Shown here: piece after piece, positions 44,476 through 53,298 of the stretch
Layout: each line of letters begins with the position of its first letter
How positions within the stretch are numbered: position 1 is the first letter of the stretch
Assembly: GCF_003319175.1 (NCBI RefSeq)
Contig: NZ_QOHK01000001.1
Coordinates: 744,001-808,000 of the forward strand
Direction: 5' to 3'
DNA length: 64,000 nucleotides
DNA from: Blastococcus sp. TF02-8
GTDB lineage: Bacteria > Actinomycetota > Actinomycetes > Mycobacteriales > Geodermatophilaceae
Notes under the pieces: model-generated
The model's database searches: none
What the model was told of the DNA's origin: nothing
Seen by the model: only the letters and a program-made list of their open reading frames with translations
Program-made: the position numbers and the translations under genes

Positions 44476-45894
44476 ATGAGCCTCGTCGCAGGCGTCGACA
44501 CCTCGACGCAGGCGTGCAAGGTCGTGGTGCGCGACGCCGCAACCGGGGAGCTGGTCCGCTCCGGCCGCGCCTCGCACCCCGCCGGCACCGAGGTCGCCCC
44601 CCAGGCCTGGGAGGAGGCGTTCCGGGCCGCGGCCGAGCAGGCCGGCGGGCTCGCCGACGTCGACGCGCTCGCCGTCGGCGGTCAGCAGCACGGCATGGTC
44701 TGCCTCGACGCGGCCGGGGAGGTCGTCCGCGACGCCCTGCTGTGGAACGACGTCCGCTCCGCACCGGCTGCCGCCGAGCTGACCCGCGAGCTGGGCGACG
44801 GCGACGAGGCGGCGGGCCGGCGCGCGTGGGCCGACGCCGTGGGGCTGGTCCCGGTCGCCTCGTTCACCGCTACGAAGCTGCGCTGGCTGGCCGACGCCGA
44901 GCCGGACAACGCCGACCGCACCGCCGTTGTCTGCCTCCCTCACGACTGGCTGACGTGGCGGCTCTCGGCCGACCGCGGGCTCGGCAGCCTGGTGACCGAC
45001 CGCGGCGACGCCAGCGGCACCGCCTACTGGTCGGCGCGCACCGGTGAGTACCGCCTCGATCTGCTGGAGCGGGCGATGCGCGGCCGGCGCCCCGCTGTCC
45101 CTCGGGTGGCCGGGCCCGCCGAGCAGGTCGGCACCCTGGCCGGCGGGCGCGCGGTGCTGGGCCCGGGCACGGGCGACAACGCGGCCGCGGCGCTCGGACT
45201 GGCCGCGCGGCCCGGCGACGTCGTCGTCTCGATCGGCACCTCCGGCGTCGTCTCCGCCGTGACGCCGACCGCCGTCGCCGACGTGACCGGCACCGTCGCC
45301 GGGTTCGCCGACGCCACCGGCAACCACCTGCCGCTGGTGGCGACCATGAACGCCGCGCGCGTGCTCGACGCCGCAGCGACCCTCCTCGGGGTCGACCACG
45401 CCACGCTGTCGGACCTCGCGCTCTCGGCGCCGTCCGGCGCCGACGGCCTCGTCCTGGTGCCCTACCTGGAGGGCGAGCGGACGCCGAACCTGCCCCACGC
45501 CACCGGCTCGGTGCACGGCCTGACGCTGCGCAGCTCGACGCCGGCGCACTGGGCGCGAGCGGCCGTCGAGGGGCTGCTGTGCGGGCTCGCCGACGGCATC
45601 GAGGCCGTCGTCGCGCAGGGCGTCGCCGTGGAGCGGGTGCTGCTCATCGGTGGCGCGGCCCGCTCCCCCGCCGTCCAGCAGCTCGCGCCGGGCATCTTCG
45701 GCCGGCCCGTGCTGGTGCCCCCGCCCGGCGAGTACGTCGCCGACGGTGCGGCCCGCCAGGCCGCGTGGGTGCTCTCCGGTGCCGACGCCGCGCCGGAATG
45801 GGCGCAGCCGGGACTGCAGGAGTTCGACGCGCCGGCCGCGGCGCACGTCCGGGAGCGCTACGCGGAGGTGCGTGGCCGCACCGACGGCCAGTAG
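44476..45894 (+). CDS. xylB: xylulokinase
   Basis: This 472-residue FGGY kinase phosphorylates D-xylulose. [13 protein letters not shown] at the N-terminus is the phosphate-1 motif, GGQQHGMV at about 73-80 binds the sugar, and WNDVRS is the usual pentulose segment. GTSGVVS carries the phosphate-2 loop, and [12 protein letters not shown] with [10 protein letters not shown] closes the nucleotide site. It starts at ATG 44476, divergent from the ROK repressor. With xylA it completes conversion of xylose to xylulose 5-phosphate. No xylose transporter is seen here. Confidence 0.93.
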   Translation: MSLVAGVDTSTQACKVVVRDAATGELVRSGRASHPAGTEVAPQAWEEAFRAAAEQAGGLADVDALAVGGQQHGMVCLDAAGEVVRDALLWNDVRSAPAAAELTRELGDGDEAAGRRAWADAVGLVPVASFTATKLRWLADAEPDNADRTAVVCLPHDWLTWRLSADRGLGSLVTDRGDASGTAYWSARTGEYRLDLLERAMRGRRPAVPRVAGPAEQVGTLAGGRAVLGPGTGDNAAAALGLAARPGDVVVSIGTSGVVSAVTPTAVADVTGTVAGFADATGNHLPLVATMNAARVLDAAATLLGVDHATLSDLALSAPSGADGLVLVPYLEGERTPNLPHATGSVHGLTLRSSTPAHWARAAVEGLLCGLADGIEAVVAQGVAVERVLLIGGAARSPAVQQLAPGIFGRPVLVPPPGEYVADGAARQAAWVLSGADAAPEWAQPGLQEFDAPAAAHVRERYAEVRGRTDGQ

Positions 45895-45897
45895 CAG

Positions 45898-45914
45898 AGC
45901 CGCGCCACGGCTCG
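45898..45914. terminator. short hairpin after xylB
   Basis: GAGCCG at 45898-45903 pairs with CGGCTC at 45909-45914 with a 5-base loop, starting 3 bases after the xylB stop. The stem is only 6 bp, so it is a weak candidate. Confidence 0.35.
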
Positions 45915-45931
45915 ACGGTCGATCGGCCGGC

Positions 45932-46567
45932 TCATCCGAGAGAGCCGACGACGTGGGCGATCGCGGCGGGGTGCGTCTGCGGGGTCATGTGCGCCGCGCC
46001 GGGTAGCTCGACGAGCTCCCCGCGCGGCGCCGCCCCCGCGACCTGCCGGGCCCAGTCGGCGGGGCACAGCGCGTCCCGGCTGCCGCGCACGACGACGACG
46101 GGTACCCGCACGGTCGCCAGCCGCAGGTCGATCCGCTCGGGCGAGGCGGCGCGCCACAGCGCCGTCATGGCCCGGGGGCCGGTGTGCCACCACTGCCGCA
46201 GGACCAGCGGCACCTGCCACCACGGCTCGGCCAGCGCCGTGCGCAGCCAGCGCCAGGCCAGCACGGGCAGTGGTCGCATCCGCGGGTCGGTGGTGGGGCC
46301 GCAGAGGACGACCCCGGTCACCCGCGGATCGTCCGCGGCGGCCGCCACCACCTGGCAGCTCTGCGAGTGACCGATCAGGAGCACCGGTCCCGACGGCAGC
46401 GCGGCCCGCAGCCACCCGGCCAGCTCGTCGAGGGACGGGACCGGCGCCGGACGACCCATCCCGGGCAGGACCACGACGCGCACCGGGAGTTTCTCCGCCA
46501 ACCCGCGCGCGGAACGTTCATCCAGGCCCAGACCGGGAACCAGCACGAGGGAGACCGGGGAGGGCAC
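45932..46567 (-). CDS. small alpha/beta hydrolase
   Basis: This 211-residue hydrolase has VLVPGLGLDERSARGLAEKL at the N-terminus as the oxyanion loop. The nucleophile Ser is in GHSQSCQVV, the acid in RGSRDALCPADW and the His in PGAAHMTPQTHP. Length and minimal lid resemble small esterases or RBBP9-like serine hydrolases. The substrate is unknown. It converges with xylB and is divergent from the NDH-2 gene. Confidence 0.8.
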   Translation of the reverse strand: MPSPVSLVLVPGLGLDERSARGLAEKLPVRVVVLPGMGRPAPVPSLDELAGWLRAALPSGPVLLIGHSQSCQVVAAAADDPRVTGVVLCGPTTDPRMRPLPVLAWRWLRTALAEPWWQVPLVLRQWWHTGPRAMTALWRAASPERIDLRLATVRVPVVVVRGSRDALCPADWARQVAGAAPRGELVELPGAAHMTPQTHPAAIAHVVGSLG

Positions 46568-46684
46568 TCCGAGGGGTCTACCGGCCCGCCGCGGCTCCCG
46601 CGAGCCGAGCGGGCACGCCCTGTGACCTGCATCTCGCCGGGGTGCACCGGATCGCGCACCGGCCGAGTGGGAGGATGAATCATC

Positions 46685-48115
46685 ATGACGACATCACCAG
46701 CGCACGCAGACGTCCGGAGCAACCCGACCGGCGGCAGGCCGCGCGTCGTCGTGATCGGCAGCGGGTTCGGCGGCCTCTTCGCCACCAAGGCGCTCGCCAA
46801 GGCGCCGGTCGACATCACGCTGATCGGCAAGACGGCCCAGCACCTGTTCCAGCCGCTGCTCTACCAGGTGGCCACCGGCATCCTCTCCGAGGGCGAGATC
46901 GCGCCGGCCACCCGCGAGGTCCTGCGCCGGCAGAAGAACGCCCGCGTCGTGCTCGGCGAGGTCACCGACATCGACGTCGCGGCGCGCACGGTCACCTCCG
47001 AGATCCTGGGCCGCCGATCGGTGTTCCCCTACGACGAGCTCATCGTCGCCGCCGGCGCCGGCCAGTCGTACTTCGGCAACGACCAGTTCGCCGAGTTCGC
47101 CCCCGGCATGAAGAGCATCGACGACGCCCTGGAGCTGCGCGGTCGCATCTTCGGTGCGTTCGAGCTGGCCGAGCTCGCCGAGGACCAGGCCGAGATCGAC
47201 CGGTTGCTGACCTTCGTCGTCGTCGGCGCCGGCCCCACCGGCGTGGAGATGGCCGGCCAGATCGCCGAGCTGGCCCGCCGCACGCTGCGGCGCGACTTCC
47301 GCCGGATCAACCCGGGCAGCGCGCGGATCATCCTCCTCGACGCCGCCCCCGCCGTCCTGCCGTCGTTCGGGCAAAAGCTCGGTGACCGCGCGCGCCGCCA
47401 GCTCAACCGGATCGGCGTCGAGGTCCAGCTCGGCGCCATGGTGACCAACGTCGACGCCGACGGGCTGGACGTGAAGGACAGCGACGGGCAGGTGCGCCGC
47501 ATCCAGGCCGCCACCAAGATCTGGGCGGCCGGCGTGCAGGCCAGCGGTCTCGGCCGGCTGCTCGGCGAGCAGACCGGGGCCGAGGTCGACCGTGCGGGCC
47601 GCATCTCGGTGCAGTCGGACCTCACCCTGCCCGGCCACCCCGAGATCCACGTGGTCGGCGACATGATGGCGCTCGACAAGCTGCCGGGTGTCGCCCAGGT
47701 GGCCATCCAGGGGGGCCGCTACGCCGCGCAGACGATCAAGCGACGGGTGACCGGCAAGTCACCGCAGGAGAAGCCCTTCACCTACTTCGACAAGGGCTCG
47801 ATGGCGACGATCTCGCGGTTCTCCGCCGTCGCCGACATCGGCAAGCTGAAGTTCGAGGGCTTCATCGCCTGGCTGCTGTGGCTCGTCGTCCACCTGATGT
47901 ACATCGTCGGCTTCAAGAGCCGGCTGACCACCGTCCTGCACTGGATGGTGAGCTTCCTCGGCCGCGGCCGGTCCGAGCGGGTGGCCACCCAGCAGCAGGT
48001 CTACGGCCGCCTGGCGCTGGAGCACCTCGGCACCGGCTGGGAGATCTCCAAGACCGGTGGTCCCAAGGACCTCGCGGCGACCGACGAGGACATCACCCAG
48101 CGCGACTCGGCGTAG
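46685..48115 (+). CDS. ndh: type II NADH dehydrogenase
   Basis: This 476-residue single-subunit NADH:quinone oxidoreductase has the FAD motif VVVIGSGFGGLFATKAL at residues 21-37 and HLFQPLLYQVATG for the quinone site. The NAD motif is FVVVGAGPTGVEMAGQIAEL, and VVGDMMAL is the second FAD contact. A hydrophobic C-terminal stretch (FIAWLLWLVVHLMYIVGF) anchors it to the membrane. It transfers electrons from NADH to menaquinone without pumping protons. It starts at ATG 46685, and a perfect 12-bp hairpin follows. Confidence 0.92.
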   Translation: MTTSPAHADVRSNPTGGRPRVVVIGSGFGGLFATKALAKAPVDITLIGKTAQHLFQPLLYQVATGILSEGEIAPATREVLRRQKNARVVLGEVTDIDVAARTVTSEILGRRSVFPYDELIVAAGAGQSYFGNDQFAEFAPGMKSIDDALELRGRIFGAFELAELAEDQAEIDRLLTFVVVGAGPTGVEMAGQIAELARRTLRRDFRRINPGSARIILLDAAPAVLPSFGQKLGDRARRQLNRIGVEVQLGAMVTNVDADGLDVKDSDGQVRRIQAATKIWAAGVQASGLGRLLGEQTGAEVDRAGRISVQSDLTLPGHPEIHVVGDMMALDKLPGVAQVAIQGGRYAAQTIKRRVTGKSPQEKPFTYFDKGSMATISRFSAVADIGKLKFEGFIAWLLWLVVHLMYIVGFKSRLTTVLHWMVSFLGRGRSERVATQQQVYGRLALEHLGTGWEISKTGGPKDLAATDEDITQRDSA

Positions 48116-48117
48116 GA

Positions 48118-48151
48118 GGTCGGGCCCGGTCCGCTCAGGCCGGGCCCGACC
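48118..48151. terminator. 12-bp GC hairpin terminator after ndh
   Basis: GGTCGGGCCCGG at 48118-48129 pairs perfectly with CCGGGCCCGACC at 48140-48151 across a 10-base loop. It begins 3 bases after the ndh stop and covers the stop codon of the convergent esterase gene. Confidence 0.75.
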
Positions 48152-48809
48152 ACCACTCCAGCGCGTCCACGACGTCCTCGGGGCGCACGACGTGCCCGCC
48201 GGCGAACTCCTCGTAGGCGACCTCGTACCCCGCGGCCCGGAAGGTCGCCGCGACCCGGCGGCCACAGGGCTCCACCGGCAGCACCCGGTCCTCCGTCCCG
48301 TGGACGATGCGGACACGAGGCCGGCCCACCCTCGCCGGTGGGGCCGCGAACCCGGGCGAGAAGGCCAGCACCGCCCCGAACAGGTCGCCGTTGGCCGCGC
48401 CGAGCGAGAGCGCGTACGACGCGCCGTCCGAGAAGCCGCCGATGGCGCAGCCGCTGACCGGCAGCCGCTCGGCCACCTGCGCGAGAGCGGCGTCGAGGAC
48501 CGCGACGTCCCGCCCGACGCTCCCGGCGATCAGGTCCCAGGTCGCCGCTCCCGAGCGGGGGGCGAGCACCGCGACACCCCGCTGCGCGGCGACCCGGCCG
48601 ACTCCCTCCAGGCTCTGGCGCGGCCGGCCACCGGCGCCGTGGAAGAACACCAGCAGCGGCTTCGGCCCGGGCTCCCCCGCTGGGACGGCCAGCAGCACCT
48701 CGGCGCCACCGCCCGGATCCAGCTCGTGGACGCCGGGCGGCCACGGGGCACCCGCAGGGTGGGCGCCCGGACGGGCGGACAGGCGCCCGGCCCGGTGTCC
48801 GTCAGGCAC
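48135..48809 (-). CDS. alpha/beta hydrolase, phospholipase/PHB-depolymerase-like
   Basis: This 224-residue protein starts at GTG 48809, overlapping the upstream ligase gene by 8 bases. PLLVFFHGAGGRP is the oxyanion-hole segment, GGFSDGASYALSLG carries the nucleophile Ser, HGTEDRVLPVE the acid and GGHVVRPED the His. This spacing matches carboxylesterase/phospholipase-like or dienelactone-type hydrolases. The first 25 residues look disordered (Ala/Gly/Pro/Arg). The coupling to a glutamate-cysteine-ligase-like enzyme is curious but not explained. Confidence 0.75.
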   Translation of the reverse strand: MPDGHRAGRLSARPGAHPAGAPWPPGVHELDPGGGAEVLLAVPAGEPGPKPLLVFFHGAGGRPRQSLEGVGRVAAQRGVAVLAPRSGAATWDLIAGSVGRDVAVLDAALAQVAERLPVSGCAIGGFSDGASYALSLGAANGDLFGAVLAFSPGFAAPPARVGRPRVRIVHGTEDRVLPVEPCGRRVAATFRAAGYEVAYEEFAGGHVVRPEDVVDALEWWSGPA

Positions 48810-49944
48810 CGCTCCCCTCCCGGACCACGGCAGCGGCCACGGCGCGCAGGTCTCCGGTCTCCCGCCAGACCACGCGCTGCCGTGCCGCCGAGGTGCCGCG
48901 GGCGAACAGCCGGTCGACCAGGTCGCGCACCTCGTCCTCCTCCCCGCGCTCGGCCAGGTCGTCGGCCAGCTCCCGGAGCAGCCGCTCCACCGCCTCCCGC
49001 GCCTCGACCAGGTTCCCGGAAACCGGGTCGAACAGCAGCCCGCCGATGCCGTCGCGCGCGGCGCGCCAACGGGCCGCGCGCAGGAGCTCCGGCCGCGCGG
49101 ACGCGGGCGCGACGTCGCGCTCGGCCCGGTCGGCCAGCACGCGGACCAGCGAGGCGCAGACCGTCGCGTGCAGGACGGCGTCCTCGACGTCGGTGCAGAC
49201 GTCGGCCAGCCGGAACTCGACCGTCGGGAGGTGGGAGGTGGGCCGCAGGTCCCAGTAGAGATGGCTGGCGTCGGCCACCACCCCCGAGGCGACCAGCCCC
49301 GCGACCAGCTCCTGGAAGGCGTCCGCCGAGCCCAGCGGCTCCGGCGGTCCGGTGTTCGGCCAGCGCGACCACCACAGGGTCCGGTAGCTCTCGTAGCCGG
49401 TGTCCACCCCCTCGTGGAAGGGCGAGCTCCCGGTCATCGCCAGCAGCACCGGCAGGTACGGCCGGGCCCGGTCCAGCACCGCGACCGCCGTCTCCAGGTC
49501 GGGGACGCCCACGTGCACGTGGCAGCCGCAGATGTCCTGCTGCAGGGCCAGCCCCTTCCACCGGCCGACCATGTCCTCGTACCGCGGGAACGGGGTGATC
49601 ACCTGCTCGCGCCACGTCGCGGAGGGGTGGGTCGAGGCGGCCAGCAGCGCGACGCCGGACTCGGCGGCTGCGGCGCGTGCCTCGGCACGGGTGACGGCCA
49701 GCCCCGCCCGGAGCTCGGCCATCGACCGGCAGACACCCGTCGCCGTCTCCAGCTGGGTCGTGGTGATCTCGGCGTGCACCCGCTCCCCCAGCTCACGGCG
49801 GACCGCGGCGGCGGCGAGCCCGGGGCTGGGAGTGAGCGCGAACGTCTCCGGGTCGACGAGGTGGAACTCCTCCTCGACGCCGACGGTCGAGCCGGCGGGC
49901 TCGGGCCCGAGCCCGCCGGCCGCGCGTCCGCCGCCCTCGCCCAT
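48802..49944 (-). CDS. carboxylate-amine ligase (YbdK/GCS2 family)
   Basis: This 380-residue protein belongs to glutamate-cysteine ligase family 2. Early residues show VGVEEEFHLVDPET (Glu metal ligands), then LETATGVCRSMAEL, the GCHVHVGVPD block, RPTSHLPTVEFRLADVCTDVEDA, and YLPVLLAMTGSSPFHEG. These enzymes bind ATP and join a carboxylate to an amine. YbdK has weak glutamate-cysteine ligase activity, and mycothiol-using actinobacteria have other roles for paralogs such as ergothioneine synthesis. No egt genes are beside it, so the product is open. Confidence 0.85.
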   Translation of the reverse strand: MGEGGGRAAGGLGPEPAGSTVGVEEEFHLVDPETFALTPSPGLAAAAVRRELGERVHAEITTTQLETATGVCRSMAELRAGLAVTRAEARAAAAESGVALLAASTHPSATWREQVITPFPRYEDMVGRWKGLALQQDICGCHVHVGVPDLETAVAVLDRARPYLPVLLAMTGSSPFHEGVDTGYESYRTLWWSRWPNTGPPEPLGSADAFQELVAGLVASGVVADASHLYWDLRPTSHLPTVEFRLADVCTDVEDAVLHATVCASLVRVLADRAERDVAPASARPELLRAARWRAARDGIGGLLFDPVSGNLVEAREAVERLLRELADDLAERGEEDEVRDLVDRLFARGTSAARQRVVWRETGDLRAVAAAVVREGSGA

Positions 49945-50064
49945 GGCGGAACGCTAGCGACCGGCAGCCCCCACCGCAGCCCCGCGCCCGGGAGCCGCCG
50001 TCATGTCGTTCCCCGGGGCTAGCGTCCGCGCCACGACGGGGACCCGACGGCGAAAGGCGGCACC

Positions 50065-50607
50065 ATGACGACCGGCACCCTCACCTCCAGCGGCACGACG
50101 GCGCTCCCCCCAGAGCGGGCGGACCTCCTGGAGTCGCTCGCCGCGCACCGGCACTTCCTGCGGTTCACCGTCCGCGGGCTCACCGACGAGCAGGCCCGGC
50201 AGCGGCCCACCGCCAGCGAGCTGACCCTCGGCGGGTTGATCAAGCACGTCGCCCACCAGGAGGCCAACTGGGTGCGGTTCATCGTCGAGAGCACCGAGGC
50301 GATGGCCACCCCGACCGATGCCGCGGGCTTCGAGAAGTGGGCCGAGGAGTTCCGGCTGCTACCGGGCGAGACCCTGGCAGGCGTGCTCGCGGAGTACGAG
50401 GAGGTCGCCGCCCGCACCGACGAGCTGGTCCGCACGCTGCCCGACATCGACGTCTCGCACCCGCTCCCGGAGGCGCCCTGGTTCCCTCCCGGCGCCGTGC
50501 GCTCGGCCCGGCGGGTGCTGCTGCACGTGATCTCGGAGACCGCGCAGCACGCCGGGCACGCCGACATCCTGCGGGAGTCCCTCGACGGTCAGAAGACGAT
50601 GGGATGA
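50065..50607 (+). CDS. DinB-family protein
   Basis: This 180-residue four-helix protein starts at ATG 50065, with GAAAGG upstream. The family's metal site is seen as spaced His residues: IKHVAHQEANWV, then VLLHVISETAQHAGHADILRESL at the C-terminus. DinB-like proteins bind a divalent metal and include thiol-S-transferases using mycothiol or bacillithiol. In actinobacteria a mycothiol-dependent role is likely for some members. The substrate is unknown. No other DNA-damage genes are nearby. Confidence 0.85.
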   Translation: MTTGTLTSSGTTALPPERADLLESLAAHRHFLRFTVRGLTDEQARQRPTASELTLGGLIKHVAHQEANWVRFIVESTEAMATPTDAAGFEKWAEEFRLLPGETLAGVLAEYEEVAARTDELVRTLPDIDVSHPLPEAPWFPPGAVRSARRVLLHVISETAQHAGHADILRESLDGQKTMG

Positions 50608-50647
50608 GGACCCGTCCCCCTCCCGCCTCGCGCGCGCGGTACGCGTC

Positions 50648-51586
50648 TCAGTCGGCCGCCGGCCCCGACAGCTCGGCCACCCGGGCCAGGGCGCGGTCGC
50701 GCGCCTCCGCCGCCTCGGTCACCGCTCGTTCGGCGGAGGCCGTGCGGCGTTCCTCCCGCTTGAGGGCCGTGACCGCACCGGCGGCCTCCCGTTCGGCCTC
50801 CGCCAGCTGGTCGGCCAGCTCCTCGACCCGCGCCTGCAGCTCGTCCCTGCGGGCGGCGAGCTCCTCGACCGCACGGCGGTGCTCGTCCAGCGCCGCCTCG
50901 GCCTCCTCGGACGCGGCGGTCGCCTGGTCGGCCGCCTCCTGGGCCGCGGCCAGGGCACGTCGGCGCTTCTCCTCCGCCGCCCGGCGTCGCTCCTCCTGCT
51001 CGCGGCGTCGTCGCTCCGCGGAGCCGTCGTCGGCGGCCGCATTCTTCGTCGCGGGGGCACGCTCGGGCGTCGAGGCGGGCGGCGGTACGAGGCGCAGCTT
51101 CGGCCGGCCGGTCAGCTCCCCCATCCCGCTGTAGGACATGGGCGAGGTCAGCCGTCCGGAGAGCAGCGCCTCACCGGCCTCCGGGTCGGCCATCGCGGCC
51201 CGGAGCGTCTCCTCGACCTGGGTGCCGACGGCGGTGCTGACCGGATGGCCTCGCTGGTGCGCGACCGCGCGGGCCTGCCGGCTGAGGGCGTTGAGCAGCT
51301 GCCGCCGCTGCACGTCGAGCGCCTTGAGCTCGTCGCCGGCCAGGTTGCCCTGCGCCTCGCGCAGCAGGTTGCCCAGCTCGACCAGGCCCTCGATCTCGTC
51401 CCGGTGCGCACGCACCAGCAGGTTGCAGACCCACGCCGGTGTCGAGGGCTTCGGCAGCGCGCCGATCTCCTTGGCCAGCGCCTTGTCGCCCTCGGCCCTC
51501 GCCTCGTCCCGACGCTGCGTCCGCAGCGCCACGAACTCCTCCGGCGGCACCTCGTAGAGCTCGTCGGCGACGTCGTCCAGTTCCAT
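50648..51586 (-). CDS. coiled-coil protein (312 residues), function unknown
   Basis: The protein reads from ATG 51586. The N-terminal 130 residues are helical and fairly conserved-looking (ELYEVPPEEFVALRTQRRDEARAEGDKALAKEI; LPKPSTPAWVCNLLVR). A Pro-rich linker (about 155-175) follows. The rest is a long continuous coiled coil with strong Ala/Glu/Arg/Gln heptads, including RRRREQEERRRAAEEKRRR. No membrane helix or signal is seen. This type is widespread in actinobacteria with no assigned role and may be structural or act in DNA/RNA metabolism. Confidence 0.7.
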   Translation of the reverse strand: MELDDVADELYEVPPEEFVALRTQRRDEARAEGDKALAKEIGALPKPSTPAWVCNLLVRAHRDEIEGLVELGNLLREAQGNLAGDELKALDVQRRQLLNALSRQARAVAHQRGHPVSTAVGTQVEETLRAAMADPEAGEALLSGRLTSPMSYSGMGELTGRPKLRLVPPPASTPERAPATKNAAADDGSAERRRREQEERRRAAEEKRRRALAAAQEAADQATAASEEAEAALDEHRRAVEELAARRDELQARVEELADQLAEAEREAAGAVTALKREERRTASAERAVTEAAEARDRALARVAELSGPAAD

Positions 51587-51616
51587 CAGGCCCGAACCAT
51601 GCCAGAGGGGCGGGCT

Positions 51617-51666
51617 CTGTGCGTCGAGGGCGCCCCCTGCGGTGGGAACGCGCCCTCGACGCACAG
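51617..51666. terminator. long perfect inverted repeat (terminator of arsI)
   Basis: The 17-base arm at 51617-51633 (CTGTGCGTCGAGGGCGC) pairs perfectly with 51650-51666 across a 16-base loop. It lies 9 bases past the stop of the minus-strand ArsI/CadI gene and just upstream of the coiled-coil gene. It can end arsI transcription. Confidence 0.7.
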
Positions 51667-51674
51667 CGACGACC

Positions 51675-52094
51675 TCAGCAGCAGGCCGGAGCGCGCTCCG
51701 CCGTCGTGCGGCCCTCCAGCTCGGGGCGGTCGTCGGCCGTCACCGTGTAGACCTCCCACCGTTCGGCGCCGGGCCCGGTGACCCAGACCTTGTCCTGGAC
51801 GGCGTAGCAGCACGTGGTGCCCGCCTCCTCGAGCGTCGCCAGGCCGGCCTCCGCCAGGCGCGTCGTCGCGGCGGTCACCTCCTCGGTGGTGGGCACCTCC
51901 ACCCCGAGGTGGTCCAGACGGGTCGGCTCCCCGGGCTCGCCCTCGAGGAGGACCAGCTTCAGCGGCGGCTCGGCGACGGCGAAGTTCGCGTATCCGGGGC
52001 GCCGCTTGGCCGGGGCGGCGCCGAAGAGCCGGGAGTAGAAGCCGACCGCTGCCTCGAGGTCGGCGACGCGGAGGGCGAGCTGTACGCGGGACAT
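51675..52094 (-). CDS. ArsI/CadI-family metalloenzyme (glyoxalase fold, arsenic/cadmium resistance)
   Basis: This 139-residue protein starts at ATG 52094. The vicinal-oxygen-chelate fold is clear, with the hallmark Cys pair Cys95-Cys96 (AGTTCCYAVQDKVWV), His62 and Glu114 (WEVY). ArsI cleaves methylated trivalent arsenicals at the C-As bond, while CadI is cadmium-induced. Here residue 5 is Gln rather than the usual metal-binding His, so C-As lyase activity is not certain. It is divergent from arsR and clearly part of the arsenic locus. Confidence 0.85.
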   Translation of the reverse strand: MSRVQLALRVADLEAAVGFYSRLFGAAPAKRRPGYANFAVAEPPLKLVLLEGEPGEPTRLDHLGVEVPTTEEVTAATTRLAEAGLATLEEAGTTCCYAVQDKVWVTGPGAERWEVYTVTADDRPELEGRTTAERAPACC

Positions 52095-52118
52095 GGGGAG
52101 CACCTCTCGATCGGTAGA

Positions 52119-52136
52119 CATCGACACTCGTCGATG
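52119..52136. promoter_or_regulatory. inverted repeat upstream of arsI, candidate ArsR operator
   Basis: CATCGAC at 52119-52125 and GTCGATG at 52130-52136 form a perfect 7-bp inverted repeat with a 4-base spacer. It lies 25 bases upstream of the arsI start. A second weaker site, GACA-N8-TGTC, lies at 52155-52170 over the arsR promoter. Confidence 0.45.
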
Positions 52137-52165
52137 CCTTCGACCGTGGCACCAGACATAGATGC

Positions 52166-52193
52166 TTGTCAATACGATCAGCGTCGTTATGAT
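52166..52193 (+). promoter_or_regulatory. promoter of the arsR operon
   Basis: TTGTCA at 52166-52171 is followed by a 16-base gap and TATGAT at 52188-52193. Transcription would start about at the ATG at 52202, making a leaderless or nearly leaderless mRNA. It is the best sigma-70-type promoter in the window. Confidence 0.65.
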
Positions 52194-52201
52194 GGACGGC
52201 G

Positions 52202-52570
52202 ATGTCCCGAGAACCGGAGCCGGCCGTGAGCGACCCGAGCCTGTCCTGCTGCACTCCGCTGACCGGCACCGCCATGTCCGCCGATCAGGCAGAGCGGATC
52301 GTTCCGCTGCTCAAGGCGCTGGCCGACCCCGTGCGCCTGCGACTGGTCAGCCTGATCGCTGCCGGGAAGGGCGGTGAGGCGTGCGTCTGCGACCTGAACG
52401 ACGCCTTCGACCTCACCCAGGCCACGATCAGCCACCACCTCAAGGTGCTGCACACCGCGGGTCTGCTCGACCGGGAGAAGCGCGGGGTGTGGGTCTACTA
52501 CGCGGTCAGGCCCGACGCGCTCCGCTCGGTGGCCACCCTGTTCGACACCGCAGCGCTGACGCCCGCGTGA
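52202..52570 (+). CDS. arsR: ArsR/SmtB-family arsenic-responsive repressor
   Basis: This 122-residue winged-helix repressor starts at ATG 52202. Recognition helix residues are in DLTQATISHHLKVLHTAGLL. The N-terminal Cys16-Cys17 pair and Cys61/Cys63 in EACVCDL would bind As(III). A Cys pair near the N-terminus recalls the Corynebacterium ArsR site, and CVCDL the ELCVCDL site of the enteric proteins. On arsenite binding it would leave the divergent promoter. The stop overlaps the aquaporin gene by 4 bases. Confidence 0.9.
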   Translation: MSREPEPAVSDPSLSCCTPLTGTAMSADQAERIVPLLKALADPVRLRLVSLIAAGKGGEACVCDLNDAFDLTQATISHHLKVLHTAGLLDREKRGVWVYYAVRPDALRSVATLFDTAALTPA

Positions 52571-53298
52571 CCGGCGCGCCACCGCTGCGGCTGACGCGCC
52601 CTGCGCGCCAGGCCCTCGCCGAGTTCCTCGGCTCGGCCGGGCTGGTGACGGTCGTGATCGGCTCCGGCATCGCCGCGCAGCGGCTCTCCCCCGACGACAC
52701 CGGACTGCAGCTGCTGGAGAACGCGCTGGTCACCGGCGCGGGCCTGGTCGCACTGATCCTGGCGTTCGGGCCGGTCTCCGGCGGCCACTTCAACCCGGTG
52801 GTCACCCTGGCCGACCGACTCCTCGGCGGGGTGACCACGCGCCAGGTCGCGGCCTACCTGCCGGCGCAGCTGCTCGGTGGCGCGCTCGGCGCCGTCGTCG
52901 CCAACCTGATGTTCGACCTGCCCGCGGTGACCCTGGCGACGACGCAGCGCACCGGTGGCGGCCGGTGGCTGTCGGAGGCGGTCGCGACGTTCGGGCTGGT
53001 CGTGCTGGTCTTCGCGCTGGCCCGCGCCGGCCGCGCCCCGGTGGCGCCGTTCGCCGTCGGCGCCTACATCGCCGCGGCCTACTGGTGGTCGTCCTCCACC
53101 AGCTTCGCCAACCCGACGGTCGACGTCGCCCGGATGCTCTCCGACACCTTCGCCGGCATCGCGCCCGCATCGGTCCCGATGTTCCTGCTCGCCCAGCTCG
53201 TCGGCGGCCTGGCCGCGGTGGCGGTCGTCGTCCTGCTGTACCCCGGCGCCCCGGCGGTGGCCGGCGACGTCGTCGTCCCGCAGGAGCCCGTCCGATGA
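52567..53298 (+). CDS. aquaporin-type channel in an ars operon (AqpS/GlpF-like)
   Basis: This 243-residue MIP channel starts at GTG 52567. Six helices are present with the two pore motifs GHFNPVVT (NPV variant of NPA) and SFANPTVDVARM (NPT, then the Arg after it). Replaced NPA boxes are known in arsenite-conducting members. In Sinorhizobium the AqpS channel in an arsR-aqpS-arsC operon lets As(III) leave the cell after ArsC reduction. The same order here (arsR, channel, arsC) points to that role. The C-terminal tail is short and polar. Confidence 0.85.
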   Translation: MTGAPPLRLTRPARQALAEFLGSAGLVTVVIGSGIAAQRLSPDDTGLQLLENALVTGAGLVALILAFGPVSGGHFNPVVTLADRLLGGVTTRQVAAYLPAQLLGGALGAVVANLMFDLPAVTLATTQRTGGGRWLSEAVATFGLVVLVFALARAGRAPVAPFAVGAYIAAAYWWSSSTSFANPTVDVARMLSDTFAGIAPASVPMFLLAQLVGGLAAVAVVVLLYPGAPAVAGDVVVPQEPVR

